NCBI GenBank assembly: GCA_035697245.1
Contig: DASSDH010000140.1
Span: 1-31,361, forward strand
Length of the DNA: 31,361 nucleotides
Reading direction: 5' to 3'
DNA from: JACVRX01 sp035697245
GTDB taxonomy: Bacteria; Actinomycetota; Actinomycetes; Jiangellales; Jiangellaceae
Below the pieces are notes generated by a model that was not told the origin of the DNA, did no database searches, and saw nothing but the letters and a program-made list of their open reading frames with translations. Positions within the stretch are counted from its first letter, which is position 1. Each line of letters starts with the position of its first letter. Positions 16,064 to 23,596 of this stretch are shown one piece after another. The translations under genes were made by a program, and so were the position numbers.

Positions 16064-16440
16064 CAGGCAAGTTCGGCTTGCAGGATCGGGGCCACGGGGC
16101 GGCGGGCGCCGAGGCGAGCTGGAATGGTGGTGAGCACCGCCACCACGAGAACGGTGCCCGCCACCACAGCGAGCAGCCACCACAGCGGTGGGATCGGCGC
16201 CTTGTCCGGAACCACGGCCATGTACAGCCCGATCCCTCCGGGGATGCCCAGCACGGCTCCGGTGAACGCGGGAAGCACCTGCGCCGCTGAAAGTCCTGCG
16301 CTGACCTCCCGAGGAGTCGCGCCCAGTGCGCGCGCCAGCGCACGCACCGTGCTGGTGCGCGCGGCCCGCGGCGTGGTCGTCGAGGCTGGCCCGAACGCAC
16401 CGTTGTCAACGACGTCCACCACCACCACACGTCGGTGATC
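16063..16440 (-). pseudogene. C-terminal remnant of an FtsX-type ABC transporter permease
   Basis: About 110-125 residues match the C-terminal end of actinobacterial FtsX/MacB-like permeases: ALARALGATPREVSAG, AAQVLPAFTGAVLGIPGG, then a transmembrane helix (WWLLAVVAGTVLVVAVLT) and TTIPARLGARRPVAPILQAELA split around it. A full permease has several hundred more residues, the other transmembrane helices and an ATPase partner, none of which is present. Upstream of about 16440 the frame is arginine/proline-rich and not recognisable. The start of homology is approximate. This is the tail of a deleted transporter. Confidence 0.7.
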
Positions 16441-16814
16441 GGGACGATGCGAGAACGCTGGGAGCTTGGCAAGCCGTTCACTGGGCGGGACGCGACCGCC
16501 CCGACCTCGCCCCGTTGCTACCCGCGACAAGCCACGAGCGCCAGAGGACTGGCCCGACGTCTCTCCCCAGCCGGTGCCCGACTTCGACGGGGTCGCTCAT
16601 CCCGCGCGATGCACCGCTGTCGCCGATGGCGAAGTGGCCCGTGGGAGGAAATGCCGAGTTGGCCCGCAGCATGGATCGATCGGTACCCGAGATCCCGAAC
16701 CTGGACGACCTCACGGGCGTAGAAGGGCTGGCGATCGTGCACGAAACGGTCGGCCACTTGTTCCCCGGCCTCAGACAAACCGGATAGCCAGGCGACGAGC
16801 GGGGGGCCTCGCGG
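16441..16814. other. Gene-poor stretch between FtsX remnant and NTF2-like gene
   Basis: No recognisable gene was found in this roughly 370-base stretch on either strand. A 53-codon ORF on the + strand (ATG 16626, stop 16787) has a plausible composition, including VPEIPNLDDLTGVEGLAIV, but no family I know and no clear ribosome site. It may be a fragment of another decayed gene. Overlapping arginine-rich frames here are typical of non-coding high-GC DNA. Confidence 0.4.
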
Positions 16815-17249
16815 TTATGTGGGCATCTCCGGGAGCAGACCAAGTTGCCCGAGAAATTCCATCTGGTCGAAGTAGAAATTGTGGGTCGTCACGAGTCCCC
16901 CTTCAACGGTCGCGACGTCGCAGTCTCGTACCCTGATCCGCTTGCCCGTTGGGGGAATGCTCTCACCAGATGGCATGGGCAGCGGCGCCGTATGCGTACC
17001 GGTGATGTAACCCTCATCGACCGCCACATTACCCGTTTCGTGCTTATCAATATGTTCGTATTGGATGTCGGGAAATGCGTCAGAGAATTGACGGAGGTAA
17101 TTGGCGATCGCCGCACCGCCTCTAATCTCGCCCTGATCTGGCGTCACGGCGACCGCGTCGTTGGCGTAGCACTCCGCCACCGCTCGGAAATCCTTGGTTT
17201 CGGTTGCCGCTGCCGTGAGTCGGTCCATAACCTCGCGCGCTTCACCCAT
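16815..17249 (-). CDS. SnoaL/NTF2-like ester-cyclase-type protein
   Basis: This is a small cone-shaped alpha+beta barrel protein of 144 residues. The family includes polyketide cyclases, limonene-epoxide hydrolases and many uncharacterised proteins. Visible hallmarks are an N-terminal helix, ECYANDAVAVTPDQGEIRG, a helix with YLRQFSDAFPDIQYEH, the strand GTHTAPLPMPSG, then TGKRIRVRDCDVATVEGG and a C-terminal FYFDQMEFLGQLGLL. I chose the ATG at 17249 (MGEAREVMD); the frame also has an ATG at 17282, but neither has a well-spaced ribosome site (GGAGGA lies 11-12 bases before 17249). It stands alone, 104 bases from the response regulator gene on the same strand. Ligand unknown. Confidence 0.85.
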   Translation of the reverse strand: MGEAREVMDRLTAAATETKDFRAVAECYANDAVAVTPDQGEIRGGAAIANYLRQFSDAFPDIQYEHIDKHETGNVAVDEGYITGTHTAPLPMPSGESIPPTGKRIRVRDCDVATVEGGLVTTHNFYFDQMEFLGQLGLLPEMPT

Positions 17250-17353
17250 GAGCGTTTCCGTCCTCCTCTGGTCTGATTTCATCCCTACCGGATGGTGGCA
17301 CGGATTATGCCGCCTTGGGCAGTATTCGGTAAAGTCGTCAAGGCGGGCGCAGG

Positions 17354-18025
17354 TTAGGCGGTTGGGTCGCCTGCGTGGACGATCCCGGATTCGTAGGCGA
17401 ACACCACTGCTTGGGCCCGGTCTCGCGCACCGATTTTGGCGAAGAGGTGCCCGATGTGTGTGCGCACCGTCGCCTCGCTCAGGTGCAGCCGAGTGGCGAT
17501 CTCGGTGTTGGACAGGCCACGGGCGAGGAGGACGAGCACCTGGCGCTCCCGGTCGGTCATCCGGTCCAGGCCCGCGACGAGCTCGGGGGAGGGCTGGTCC
17601 AGTCTCAGGTGACGTTCGATCAGTCGCTTGGTCACGCTTGGTGCGAGCAACGCGTCTCCGGCGGCGACTGTTCGTACCGCGGCGTACAGGGCGTCGCGGG
17701 GAGCGTCCTTGAGCAGGAAGCCGCTGGCACCGGCACGCAGCGCAGCTAACACGTATTCGTCGAGGTCGAATGTCGTGAGGATCAACACCCGGCTGCGAGT
17801 GCGAGCGTCGCGACAGATCTCGGCGGCGGCGGCGATGCCGTCCAGATCGGGCATGCGCACATCCATGAGTACGACATCCGGCCGGTGGGTCCGGGCCAGG
17901 TCAACCGCTTCGCGCCCGGTGGCCGCCTCGCCAACGACCTCGAAGTCGGGTTGGGTGCCGAGCACCGCGGTGAACCCGGCACGGACCAGTTCCTGGTCGT
18001 CGGCGACCACTATCCGCACGGTCAC
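17354..18025 (-). CDS. NarL/LuxR-family response regulator
   Basis: This is a 223-residue transcription factor activated by phosphorylation from the adjacent kinase. The receiver domain has Asp9/Asp10, phospho-acceptor Asp55 in LMDVRMPD, Thr84-85 in LTTFD and Lys106 in FLLKDA. The LuxR-type HTH spans about 155-212 (TDRERQVLVLLARGLSNTEI, then ATVRTHIGHLFAKI). It resembles the DesR/LiaR branch. The gene starts at GTG 18025, seven bases after the kinase stop. No ribosome site is obvious, so it probably depends on coupled translation from the kinase gene. It likely controls the divergent membrane-protein gene at 19429. Confidence 0.93.
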   Translation of the reverse strand: MTVRIVVADDQELVRAGFTAVLGTQPDFEVVGEAATGREAVDLARTHRPDVVLMDVRMPDLDGIAAAAEICRDARTRSRVLILTTFDLDEYVLAALRAGASGFLLKDAPRDALYAAVRTVAAGDALLAPSVTKRLIERHLRLDQPSPELVAGLDRMTDRERQVLVLLARGLSNTEIATRLHLSEATVRTHIGHLFAKIGARDRAQAVVFAYESGIVHAGDPTA

Positions 18026-18032
18026 AACGCGC

Positions 18033-19232
18033 TCATGCCCGGCCTACCGGTATGCGTGCGCGGACCCGGAATCCCGAGCCTGTCGGGCCGGATTCCACGT
18101 CACCGCCATACAGGGTGACCCGCTGACGCACGCCGATCAGGCCACGCCCGGTTCCAGCCTTCTGGGATTGGCGGGAGGAGGCGTCGTTTGGGCCGTGGTC
18201 CACGACTTCTACCAAGACATCGTCGGGCTTGACCCGCACGGTTGCCTGCACCGTTGTTCGCCCAGCGTGTCGCAGCGCGTTGGTGAGCGCCTCCTGCAGC
18301 ACGCGGTAGGCCGCGAGATCGACACCTGGGGGGATGTCGGCAAGGCGGCGGCCATCGATGTGCAGCTGCACATCGAGGCCAGCACTGCGCATCCGCTGCA
18401 CGAGCCGGTCGGCATCGCGTAGCCGGGGGCTTGGCTGGAGAGAAGGTCGTTCCGACGCGTCGGCTGCCTCGTCGCCGTCGAGAGCGCCGAGCAGGTGGCG
18501 AAGCTCGGCGAGCGTTGCCCGCCCGGTGTCTTGGATCGCGCGCAGCGCCTGGCCGGATCGCTCGGCGTCGGGCAGCAACGCTTCGCCCGCCTCGGCCTGC
18601 ACCACCATCACGCTGACGCTGTGGGCGACCACGTCGTGCAGGTCGCGCGCGATGCGGGCGCGCTCCTCTGCCGCGACGGCCCGGGCCTCCGCAGCGCGGC
18701 CGCGCTCCAGTTCGGTGGCCTGCGCCGACAGCTGCTCGACGAGTTGTTGCCGTGACCAGACGACCCGGCCAGCAACCCAGAATCCCCCGACCAGGGCGAC
18801 GATAAATGCGAGATCTTCGAAGGGGTCACCGGTGGTACGCCAGCTGGCGAACGACATGACGGGAACGAAGAGCAGCAGTCCGGCCAAGGCCGGCCGGAGC
18901 GGGCGGTGGGCGGCCAGGGTGTAGGTGCTGACCAGCAGGCCGAAGAAGACGCCCACTCCTTCGGTAGATCCACCCAACGCCGATTCCACCGCGATCATCA
19001 GCAGCACGAAGCAGTACACGCCGACGGGGAAGCGCCGCCTCACCGCCAACGGCAGGGTGATCAACAGCCCGGTGACGATGACCAGCCACATGGGCCCGTC
19101 GTCGTAGTTGCCGGCGAGCGTCTCGACGGTGGCCACGAGCGCCATGAACACGGCAAGCGCGGCGTCCACCCGGTCCTCGCGGGTGAGCCGACCCTCGATC
19201 CGCGACCACCGCCTGCGCAGCTGCCCCGGCAT
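18033..19232 (-). CDS. NarX/DesK-type sensor histidine kinase
   Basis: This is a 399-residue membrane sensor. The N-terminal half has four to five hydrophobic helices (about 23-42, 48-66, 70-85, 93-108, 115-130, 140-158) with short loops and no extracytoplasmic domain, so it probably senses something in the membrane. The HisKA_3 dimerisation domain has phospho-accepting His199 in ARDLHDVVAHS, and the HATPase_c domain has EALTNALRHA, VEVVDHGPN and GRGLIGVRQRV. I chose the ATG at 19232 (MPGQLRRRW). The open frame runs to 19514, but that extension is arginine-rich, crosses the divergent gene's promoter and is not kinase-like. It is cotranscribed with the response regulator. Confidence 0.92.
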   Translation of the reverse strand: MPGQLRRRWSRIEGRLTREDRVDAALAVFMALVATVETLAGNYDDGPMWLVIVTGLLITLPLAVRRRFPVGVYCFVLLMIAVESALGGSTEGVGVFFGLLVSTYTLAAHRPLRPALAGLLLFVPVMSFASWRTTGDPFEDLAFIVALVGGFWVAGRVVWSRQQLVEQLSAQATELERGRAAEARAVAAEERARIARDLHDVVAHSVSVMVVQAEAGEALLPDAERSGQALRAIQDTGRATLAELRHLLGALDGDEAADASERPSLQPSPRLRDADRLVQRMRSAGLDVQLHIDGRRLADIPPGVDLAAYRVLQEALTNALRHAGRTTVQATVRVKPDDVLVEVVDHGPNDASSRQSQKAGTGRGLIGVRQRVTLYGGDVESGPTGSGFRVRARIPVGRA

Positions 19233-19266
19233 GCATCTCACGCTAGACGGCGCCAGCCCGCCCGGC

Positions 19267-19339
19267 ATCAGCTTTGACGCTGATCCGGCCACGCGTTGGG
19301 TCAGCGCAAAAGCGGAGACAGGCGCGCGATAACGCTGAC
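19267..19339. promoter_or_regulatory. Cluster of CGCTGA repeats between divergent kinase and membrane-protein genes
   Basis: The hexamer CGCTGA occurs forward at 19278-19283 and 19333-19338 and inverted (TCAGCG) at 19301-19306. A perfect dyad ATCAGC-N6-GCTGAT lies at 19267-19284. The longer GTCAGCG (19300) and CGCTGAC (19333) also mirror each other. Repeated dyads in the divergent promoter of a two-component system are plausible binding sites for its response regulator. Confidence 0.45.
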
Positions 19340-19428
19340 GCCACGGCGATCCGACGCGCCTACCGTCTTGAGCGATTCGGACCCGTGTGGCCCGAGTCCG
19401 GACGCAACCCACACCTGGGGAGGACAAC

Positions 19429-20166
19429 ATGAACAGCGCGGTCACAGGCAAGACACCCGCACACACGGCTCCGGCCACCGCGCTGCACCGCGGACTGCTG
19501 ACGAGCTGCCTCATCGCCGCCCCCGTCCTGCTGACGGTCTCCGAACTGGCCCGCCTCCAGGTGGAGAACAGCCGGGTCGAAAGCGACGACAGCTACCGGG
19601 ATGTCCTGTCCGAGCTGGACGCCGTGACCGCCCACATCGCGCTCTGGCGCCTCGCGGCCTGGCTCGACCTCGCCTTCATCCTCACGTGGATCGGTGCGCT
19701 CGTCGCGGCCGTCATCGTCATCCACCGCACCCGCCCGCGGATGGCCGCTCTCACCGGCGTGACCGCCGCCATGTCCGTCGTCGGACTGAGCATGCACCAC
19801 GCCTTCTACTACCAGGAACTCGCCGACCTGGCCGGCATACCCGACCACGACGCGACTGCCCGTCTGCTTGCCCAGGCGGGCTCCGAGCCACTTTCTGTGG
19901 CCGCGTTGCTGATGTTCTTGATCGGTGCTCTGCTCACACCCATCATCCTCGGGGTCGGGATGTGGCGATCCCAATCATTGCCTTGGTGGGCGGCAGCAGG
20001 TCTCCTGTTCTGGACGGGATCAGTCCTGATCGGGTCGGAGGCGACTCCCGCCGCACTGGCCAACCTGGCGCTCCTGCTGCCGTTTGCGGCCCTGGCAGGG
20101 GAACTGACGGCAACATCACCCGCCGCAAAGCGGCCACAAGTCGCCGAAAAACTCCCCAACATGTGA
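19429..20166 (+). CDS. Six-helix integral membrane protein, unknown function
   Basis: This 245-residue protein has about six hydrophobic segments: near residues 20-40, 73-95, 100-118, 152-172, 182-200 and 207-225. A longer polar loop after the first helix carries ELARLQVENSRVESDD, and a short loop with SMHHAFYYQELADLAG follows the third helix. I do not recognise the family; no transport or enzymatic motif is visible. The ATG at 19429 has GGGGAGGA about five bases upstream, and the frame reaching back to 19387 lacks such a site. It is divergent from the sensor kinase and shares its repeat-containing promoter region, so it is probably the target of that two-component system. It ends three bases before the convergent small gene. 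Confidence 0.82.
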   Translation: MNSAVTGKTPAHTAPATALHRGLLTSCLIAAPVLLTVSELARLQVENSRVESDDSYRDVLSELDAVTAHIALWRLAAWLDLAFILTWIGALVAAVIVIHRTRPRMAALTGVTAAMSVVGLSMHHAFYYQELADLAGIPDHDATARLLAQAGSEPLSVAALLMFLIGALLTPIILGVGMWRSQSLPWWAAAGLLFWTGSVLIGSEATPAALANLALLLPFAALAGELTATSPAAKRPQVAEKLPNM

Positions 20167-20169
20167 CGT

Positions 20170-20364
20170 TCATTGGACGGACTGCATCGAGTCGTCGTAG
20201 TACCCCTCCTCGACTCGAAGCCAAGCCGAAGGGCTGTACGTGATCTTTCTATGGCGATCTTCGTCGTGGACGGTCAGTACGGCGTTGGCGTTGCCGATCT
20301 CGTATGTCGAGCTTCCGTGGAAGGACGATTCGGTTTCGTCAGGCGCATACACCCTGAATTCCAT
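20170..20364 (-). CDS. Small conserved-looking hypothetical protein (64 aa)
   Basis: This is a 64-residue acidic, probably cytosolic protein with an SSTYEIGNANAVLTVHD stretch and ITYSPSAWLRVEE, reminiscent of short actinobacterial proteins of unknown function. It lacks a signal peptide or membrane segment. Amino-acid composition is ordinary, unlike the arginine-rich shadow frames, which supports it being real. No clear ribosome site precedes the ATG at 20364. It lies 47 bases after the cupin gene on the same strand and may be translated from the same transcript. Confidence 0.55.
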   Translation of the reverse strand: MEFRVYAPDETESSFHGSSTYEIGNANAVLTVHDEDRHRKITYSPSAWLRVEEGYYDDSMQSVQ

Positions 20365-20411
20365 GCCCGGAGGCTAGTGGAGAAGAGGCCAGGTCGTTTC
20401 GGCTGCCGCAA

Positions 20412-20879
20412 CTACACCGGGATCGAGTCGTAGCGGGCAGAGATCGCCGCCCGGGTAGCCGGATCTCGGATCACGTTCGGCGGCAGCCGTCCGAGCTCAA
20501 AAAACATCTCTTCGAGCCCACCTGGAACCATCAGGGTCAGGAACCGGCCTCCGCCCGCCGCTGCGCTGATCGTGTGTGCGGTGCCTCGCGGGACGAGGAT
20601 GTACATGCCTGGGCTGGCAGCGATGGCTTCCTCGCCCACGGTGAACGTGAACAAGCCGTCGAGGATGAAGAACGATTCCTCGAACCCGCGATGTAGGTGT
20701 GGGACCGTCCAGGCTCCCTCGCCGGTGCCGGCGAACTCAGTCAACGCGAAGGCGCCGCCGGTTGTGGCGTCGCCGCTGGCGAGCACCCTCATCTGCGCGA
20801 CGCCAAGGTCCACGGTGCGTCCTTCTCCCGACGCCACGACATGCGCGTGTCCCGGAAGGATCATGCTGTCCACCACCAT
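20412..20879 (-). CDS. Cupin-domain protein
   Basis: This is a single-domain cupin of 155 residues. Cupin motif 1 appears as VPHLHRGFEESFFILDG with two His and a Glu as metal ligands, and motif 2 as GMYILVPRGTAHTIS with the third His. A C-terminal helical tail (GGLEEMFFELGRLPPN, then RYDSIPV) is common in small actinobacterial cupins linked to quercetinase-like or isomerase activities; the actual reaction is unknown. The start is ATG 20879, or ATG 20864 five codons later. It is divergent from the HxlR regulator, with 117 bases between the genes, which suggests control by that regulator. Confidence 0.88.
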   Translation of the reverse strand: MVVDSMILPGHAHVVASGEGRTVDLGVAQMRVLASGDATTGGAFALTEFAGTGEGAWTVPHLHRGFEESFFILDGLFTFTVGEEAIAASPGMYILVPRGTAHTISAAAGGGRFLTLMVPGGLEEMFFELGRLPPNVIRDPATRAAISARYDSIPV

Positions 20880-20931
20880 CCATGGAAGGTCGGCTCGCCG
20901 TCGGCCCGGTGGTGTTGAGGCTGCCGCCGAT

Positions 20932-20994
20932 TTGACACACCGGCAATATCAAAATCTGAAGTTGCCACTGTGTGACACCAGCGGCACGCTGGTG
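20932..20994. promoter_or_regulatory. Promoter element and start-proximal hairpin at the cupin/HxlR divergent region
   Basis: TTGACA lies at 20932-20937 facing the HxlR gene, but no convincing -10 follows. GGCAA (20942) and TTGCC (20962) form a spaced dyad. A perfect eight-base hairpin CACCAGCG-GCA-CGCTGGTG occupies 20976-20994 and ends two bases before the HxlR GTG start, covering the only G-rich ribosome-site candidate. It may be an HxlR operator or an RNA structure that limits its translation. Confidence 0.5.
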
Positions 20995-20996
20995 GG

Positions 20997-21740
20997 GTGC
21001 GCGACTATGGCCAGTTCTGCCCCATTGCTCGGAGCTCGGAGCTGCTGGCGGAGCGTTGGACGCCGATCATCGTCCGTAACCTCCTCAACGGCTGCCGGAC
21101 GTTCACCGAGATTCGGCAGGGAGCGCCGGGCATCTCGACGGCGTTGCTGGCTCAGCGTCTGGAGTCCCTGGAGCGGCACGGCGTGCTCGAGCGCATCGTG
21201 AACCCGTCCGGCCGCGGCGCGACTTACGAGTTGACCGAGATGGGTCTGGCGCTGAGGACGGTGCTGGACGCGATGGGGCAGTGGGGTGCCCACTGGCTCG
21301 AAATCGAGCCTCGCCACAGGGATCCCGCCTACGTGCTCTGGGCCACTTTGAAACTCGTCGACGTCGACCGGATTCCCGCGCACACCACGGTGGTCCGGTT
21401 CGAGTTGCGCGACCGGCCCCGGGCCGGCTATTGGCTGATCCTTCGGCGCCCGCAGCCGGAGCTATGCATACGCCCCAGCGGTTATGCCGAGGACATCGTG
21501 TGCCGGACTGACTCAACGACGCTCATCGACCTGCACCTGAAGCGGCTGGGTTACCCAGCCGCCATCCGGGATGGGCGTGTTGATCTCATCGGTCCGCGCC
21601 GGCTCACCCGCCAGTTCCGGAGCTGGTTCCGCACCAGCCCATTCGCTGAGTTCATCCCCGACACGTCCCTGCCAGGCGCGCGGTCAGCGGCAAACCCGAT
21701 CGAACCGGAGGCCATCAGGCATGAAGAGCTGCCACGTTGA
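20997..21740 (+). CDS. HxlR-family winged-helix transcriptional regulator
   Basis: This 247-residue regulator begins with the HxlR signature: Cys8 in YGQFCPIARSSELL, ERWTPIIVRNLLNGCRTFTE, then GISTALLAQRLESLERHGVL as HTH and wing (NPSGRGATYELTEMG). The first 110 residues are the HxlR domain. The C-terminal 130 residues form an extra domain with a WLILRRPQPELCI strand, like other long actinobacterial HxlR proteins and possibly ligand-binding. The single N-terminal Cys is the redox or aldehyde sensor in some relatives. It starts at GTG 20997. Its stop overlaps the start of the flavin oxidase gene (TTGA), so regulator and enzyme are coupled. It probably controls itself, that oxidase and the divergent cupin. 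Confidence 0.9.
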   Translation: MRDYGQFCPIARSSELLAERWTPIIVRNLLNGCRTFTEIRQGAPGISTALLAQRLESLERHGVLERIVNPSGRGATYELTEMGLALRTVLDAMGQWGAHWLEIEPRHRDPAYVLWATLKLVDVDRIPAHTTVVRFELRDRPRAGYWLILRRPQPELCIRPSGYAEDIVCRTDSTTLIDLHLKRLGYPAAIRDGRVDLIGPRRLTRQFRSWFRTSPFAEFIPDTSLPGARSAANPIEPEAIRHEELPR

Positions 21741-23167
21741 CGGGGGCCCGCCTCTACGATGTCGCGGTGCCTCCCGACCTCACCGCCCTCCGCGCCCGGT
21801 TCTCCGGCGACATCCTCACCCCAGCGGACCCCGGATACGAGAGCGCCCGGGTCCTGTTCAACACGCGCATCCGGACCCGGCCGGCTGTCCTGTGCAGGTG
21901 CTCCTCCACGGACGACGTCGTCGAGGCGGTGCACTTCGCCAGACGGTCCGGCCTGCCGGTTGCCGTCAAGGGCGGCGGCCATCACGCCTGCGGTTTCTCC
22001 CTCGTCGAGGACGGTTTGGTGGTCGACCTGTCGGCGATGAGGGACGTCGCATTTGACCCGGGCAGCACGACAGCGACGGTGGGTCCGGGCTGCGGCTGGC
22101 GCGACGTCGACCTCGCGACCTACGTTGACGTCACTGTTCCCGGTGAGGCCGGGCGGCCGTCCGGCTACGCGGGACCGGGCGGCGACTGCCCGACCGTTTC
22201 CAACGCGGGCTACAGCCTCGGCGGCGGCTACGGTCTGCTCGGCCGCCGCTTCGGACTCGGCTGCGATCACATCCTCGAGGCCGAGATGGTCGACGCCGAA
22301 GGTCGCGTATTGCGCGCATCCGATCAGGAGAACCCCGACCTGTTCTGGGCGCTACGCGGGGCGGGAGGGGCCGGATTCGGCGTCGTGACTCGGCTCCGTT
22401 ACCGCCTCGACGTCGTGCCGAAGACCGTCATGGGCGGTGTGCTCATGTGGCCCCTCGAACGCGCCGCGGCCGTGTTTCGCGCCTACCGTGACCTGTATGT
22501 CGGCCGGGATGACGATCGCCTGTCGCTTTATCTGGTGCTGACGACCGATCCGTACCCCGACGGCGAGAAGGTCGTCATGGTCTACGGAATGTACGTCGGC
22601 GATCCGGCTGAGGCGGAGTCACACCTGGCGCCTATCCGATCCGCTGCGAAGCCGCTGATGGACGGATTCGGCCCGACGTCCTATTACGACCTCCAGACGA
22701 TGCTTGCCGAGGAGATCCCGTACGGCATGCAGTCGAAGTGGCGTGGTGGGTACTTCACCGACGGTGGATTCGACGACGACGCCTTCGCACGCATCATCGA
22801 CGGATTTCAGCGCCTCCCGTCGGGTTACACGATGGCTCGCTTCGACCTGCTCGGCGGCGGCGCGATCGCTCGCGTGCCCGCGGACGCGACGGCCTTCGTG
22901 CACCGGGACTCGCTGTTCTATATCTCGATCATCTCGGTGTGGGAACGCGACGACGAGACCGACGCCAACGTGGCGTGGACGGACGACGTCGCTGCCTCCC
23001 TGCGGCCGTACCTGTCCGGCGAGGTCTACCAGAATTACGCCGACGAGGATCTGGTGGACTGGCCGGCCGCGTACTACGGGGCCAACTACCCACGCCTGCA
23101 GCAGGTCAAGCGAGAATACGACCCGACCGACTTCTTCCGGCACGGGCAAAGCATTCGTCTCGAGTGA
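21737..23167 (+). CDS. Berberine-bridge-type FAD-dependent oxidase (bicovalent flavin)
   Basis: This is a 476-residue FAD_binding_4 plus BBE-domain oxidoreductase that oxidises a hydroxyl or C-N/C-H substrate and passes electrons to O2. KGGGHHACGFS has His82 in the place of the histidyl-FAD link. Cys151 in GGDCPTVSNAG fits the second, cysteinyl link, and GGGYGLLGRRFGL follows. The C-terminal BBE motif is NYPRLQQVKREYDPTDFF. No secretion signal is evident. The TTG start at 21737 overlaps the HxlR stop; a GTG at 21767 is an alternative. Oxidation of sugars, alcohols or a secondary metabolite is possible; the substrate is unknown. Confidence 0.92.
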   Translation: MTGARLYDVAVPPDLTALRARFSGDILTPADPGYESARVLFNTRIRTRPAVLCRCSSTDDVVEAVHFARRSGLPVAVKGGGHHACGFSLVEDGLVVDLSAMRDVAFDPGSTTATVGPGCGWRDVDLATYVDVTVPGEAGRPSGYAGPGGDCPTVSNAGYSLGGGYGLLGRRFGLGCDHILEAEMVDAEGRVLRASDQENPDLFWALRGAGGAGFGVVTRLRYRLDVVPKTVMGGVLMWPLERAAAVFRAYRDLYVGRDDDRLSLYLVLTTDPYPDGEKVVMVYGMYVGDPAEAESHLAPIRSAAKPLMDGFGPTSYYDLQTMLAEEIPYGMQSKWRGGYFTDGGFDDDAFARIIDGFQRLPSGYTMARFDLLGGGAIARVPADATAFVHRDSLFYISIISVWERDDETDANVAWTDDVAASLRPYLSGEVYQNYADEDLVDWPAAYYGANYPRLQQVKREYDPTDFFRHGQSIRLE

Positions 23168-23191
23168 GTGCCTCGCTATGGTGGACCCGCC

Positions 23192-23587
23192 ATGGCACAC
23201 AACGCTGATCCGCGCGTTGACGCGTACATCGATGCCCTGCCCGATTGGCAGCAAGCCATCTGTCGCGAGGTTCGCGACCTGGTCCACGCTGCCGACAGCG
23301 AAGTCAGCGAAACCATCAAGTTCACGAACCGTCCTTACTTCGTGCTGCAGGGCAACATCTGTGCCCTGTTGGCGGCGATGGATCACGTCAACGTCTTTCT
23401 CTACGACGGCGCGATCGTCCCCGATCCCGAGGGAATCATCACCGGAGGTCACAACAACACGACAGCGCGGACAGTGGCTATCCGGGAAGGCGAAACGGTC
23501 AATGCGCTCGCACTGCAGGCCATGTTAAAGCAGATCATTGCCAACAACCGCGCTGGTGGCTGGCGCACATTGAAACGCAAGAGTTGA
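23192..23587 (+). CDS. DUF1801 domain protein
   Basis: This 131-residue protein of the DUF1801 (YdhG-like) family starts with the typical VDAYIDALPDWQQAI and has IKFTNRPYFVLQG followed by an alpha/beta core (MDHVNVFLYDGAIV) and a C-terminal LKQIIANNRAGGWRTL. The function of the family is not established. I chose the ATG at 23192; a start eight codons upstream lacks a ribosome site and the extra residues do not look like the family. It lies 24 bases after the oxidase gene and 9 bases before the next gene, so it may belong to the HxlR-oxidase transcript. Confidence 0.85.
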   Translation: MAHNADPRVDAYIDALPDWQQAICREVRDLVHAADSEVSETIKFTNRPYFVLQGNICALLAAMDHVNVFLYDGAIVPDPEGIITGGHNNTTARTVAIREGETVNALALQAMLKQIIANNRAGGWRTLKRKS

Positions 23588-23596
23588 TTCACGGCG

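Noticed and set aside
19233..19514. 94-residue N-terminal extension of the histidine kinase
   Set aside because: It crosses the divergent membrane-protein gene and its promoter; the residues are not kinase-like and the ATG at 19232 gives a normal protein.
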